From JANMMJ01 sp031373255 (GTDB lineage: Bacteria > Pseudomonadota > Alphaproteobacteria > Rhizobiales > Aestuariivirgaceae), in NCBI GenBank assembly GCA_031373255.1, contig JANMMJ010000046.1, forward strand, positions 1 through 6,034: a stretch of DNA of 6,034 bases, written 5' to 3'. Within the stretch, counting starts at the first letter, position 1. Each line of letters starts with the position of its first letter. Under the pieces are notes generated by a model, which saw nothing but the letters and a program-made list of their open reading frames with translations, had not been told where the DNA came from and made no database searches. A program made the translations under genes and the position numbers. Of this stretch, positions 5,755-6,034 are shown in pieces.

Positions 5755-6034
5755 CTAGAGAAGCTTTGCCATCGCAACTGTGGTGTCCGCCATGCGGTTG
5801 GAGAAGCCCCATTCGTTATCGTACCACGACAGGATACGCACGAAATTGCCTTCGATCACCTTGGTCTGGTCCATGTGGAAGGTCGAGGAATTGGGGTTGT
5901 GGTTGAAGTCGATCGAGACGTTGGGTTCGGTGGTGTAGCCCAAGATACCCTTGAGCTGTCCCTCAGCGGCAGTCTTGATGGCGGCGTTGATTTCCTCAAC
6001 CGAAGTCTTGCGCTTGGCCACGAACTTGAAGTCG
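5755..6034 (-). CDS. gap: Glyceraldehyde-3-phosphate dehydrogenase, C-terminal part (partial)
   Basis: The last 92 residues of a type I GAPDH, beginning in-frame DFKFVAKRKTSVEE and continuing beyond the right edge; the family is about 335 residues, so roughly a quarter is visible. The C-terminal signature SWYDNEWGFSNRM is intact, including the asparagine that contacts NAD nicotinamide. The enzyme oxidatively phosphorylates glyceraldehyde 3-phosphate in glycolysis or runs in reverse in gluconeogenesis. The catalytic cysteine lies outside the window, and NAD versus NADP preference cannot be judged. It is the upstream partner of rpe, 15 bp away on the same strand, which implies one transcript. 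Confidence 0.97.
   Translation of the reverse strand, partial: DFKFVAKRKTSVEEINAAIKTAAEGQLKGILGYTTEPNVSIDFNHNPNSSTFHMDQTKVIEGNFVRILSWYDNEWGFSNRMADTTVAMAKLL

Overview
The window reads as ordinary chromosomal DNA from a GC-rich alphaproteobacterium. Protein style (photolyase ending, CrgA-type LysR, Rpe) points to the Hyphomicrobiales or a near relative; this is a judgement by eye, not a search. Genes are tightly packed, with short gaps and overlapping convergent 3' ends. I see no rRNA, tRNA, CRISPR array, insertion sequence, phage gene or attachment site.

Layout. At the left edge lie the first codons of a leftward gene with a strong Shine-Dalgarno. A divergent intergenic region follows, then two rightward genes: an M24-family metallopeptidase (211-1392) and a DNA photolyase (1425-2855). 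The photolyase meets a leftward LysR-type regulator (2836-3729) tail to tail with a 20-bp overlap. A 93-bp divergent control region (3730-3822) separates lysR from a rightward two-gene unit: a pirin-family cupin (3823-4521) and an NADPH-dependent FMN reductase (4532-5074). The reductase converges with a leftward rpe (5071-5739), which sits 15 bp behind the 3' end of gap (5755 to the right edge).

How the genes fit together. The clearest functional unit is lysR <> pirin-FMN reductase, which looks like a locally regulated redox or quinone/flavonoid response module. Its control region holds a perfect GTTGC-N7-GCAAC palindrome with a LysR T-N11-A core and a 12-bp direct repeat (11/12) at a 26-bp period. 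gap and rpe form a central-carbon operon. Photolyase performs light-driven repair of UV damage; its link to the M24 gene is only co-orientation.

The least expected structure is a perfect 11-bp hairpin inside the reductase gene. Read leftward it is followed by TTTCTT, so it resembles an intrinsic terminator for transcripts leaving gap-rpe. That would give the operon a 3' extension antisense to the reductase mRNA. I found no convincing wholly new system; the points worth testing are this internal terminator and the lysR-pirin control region.
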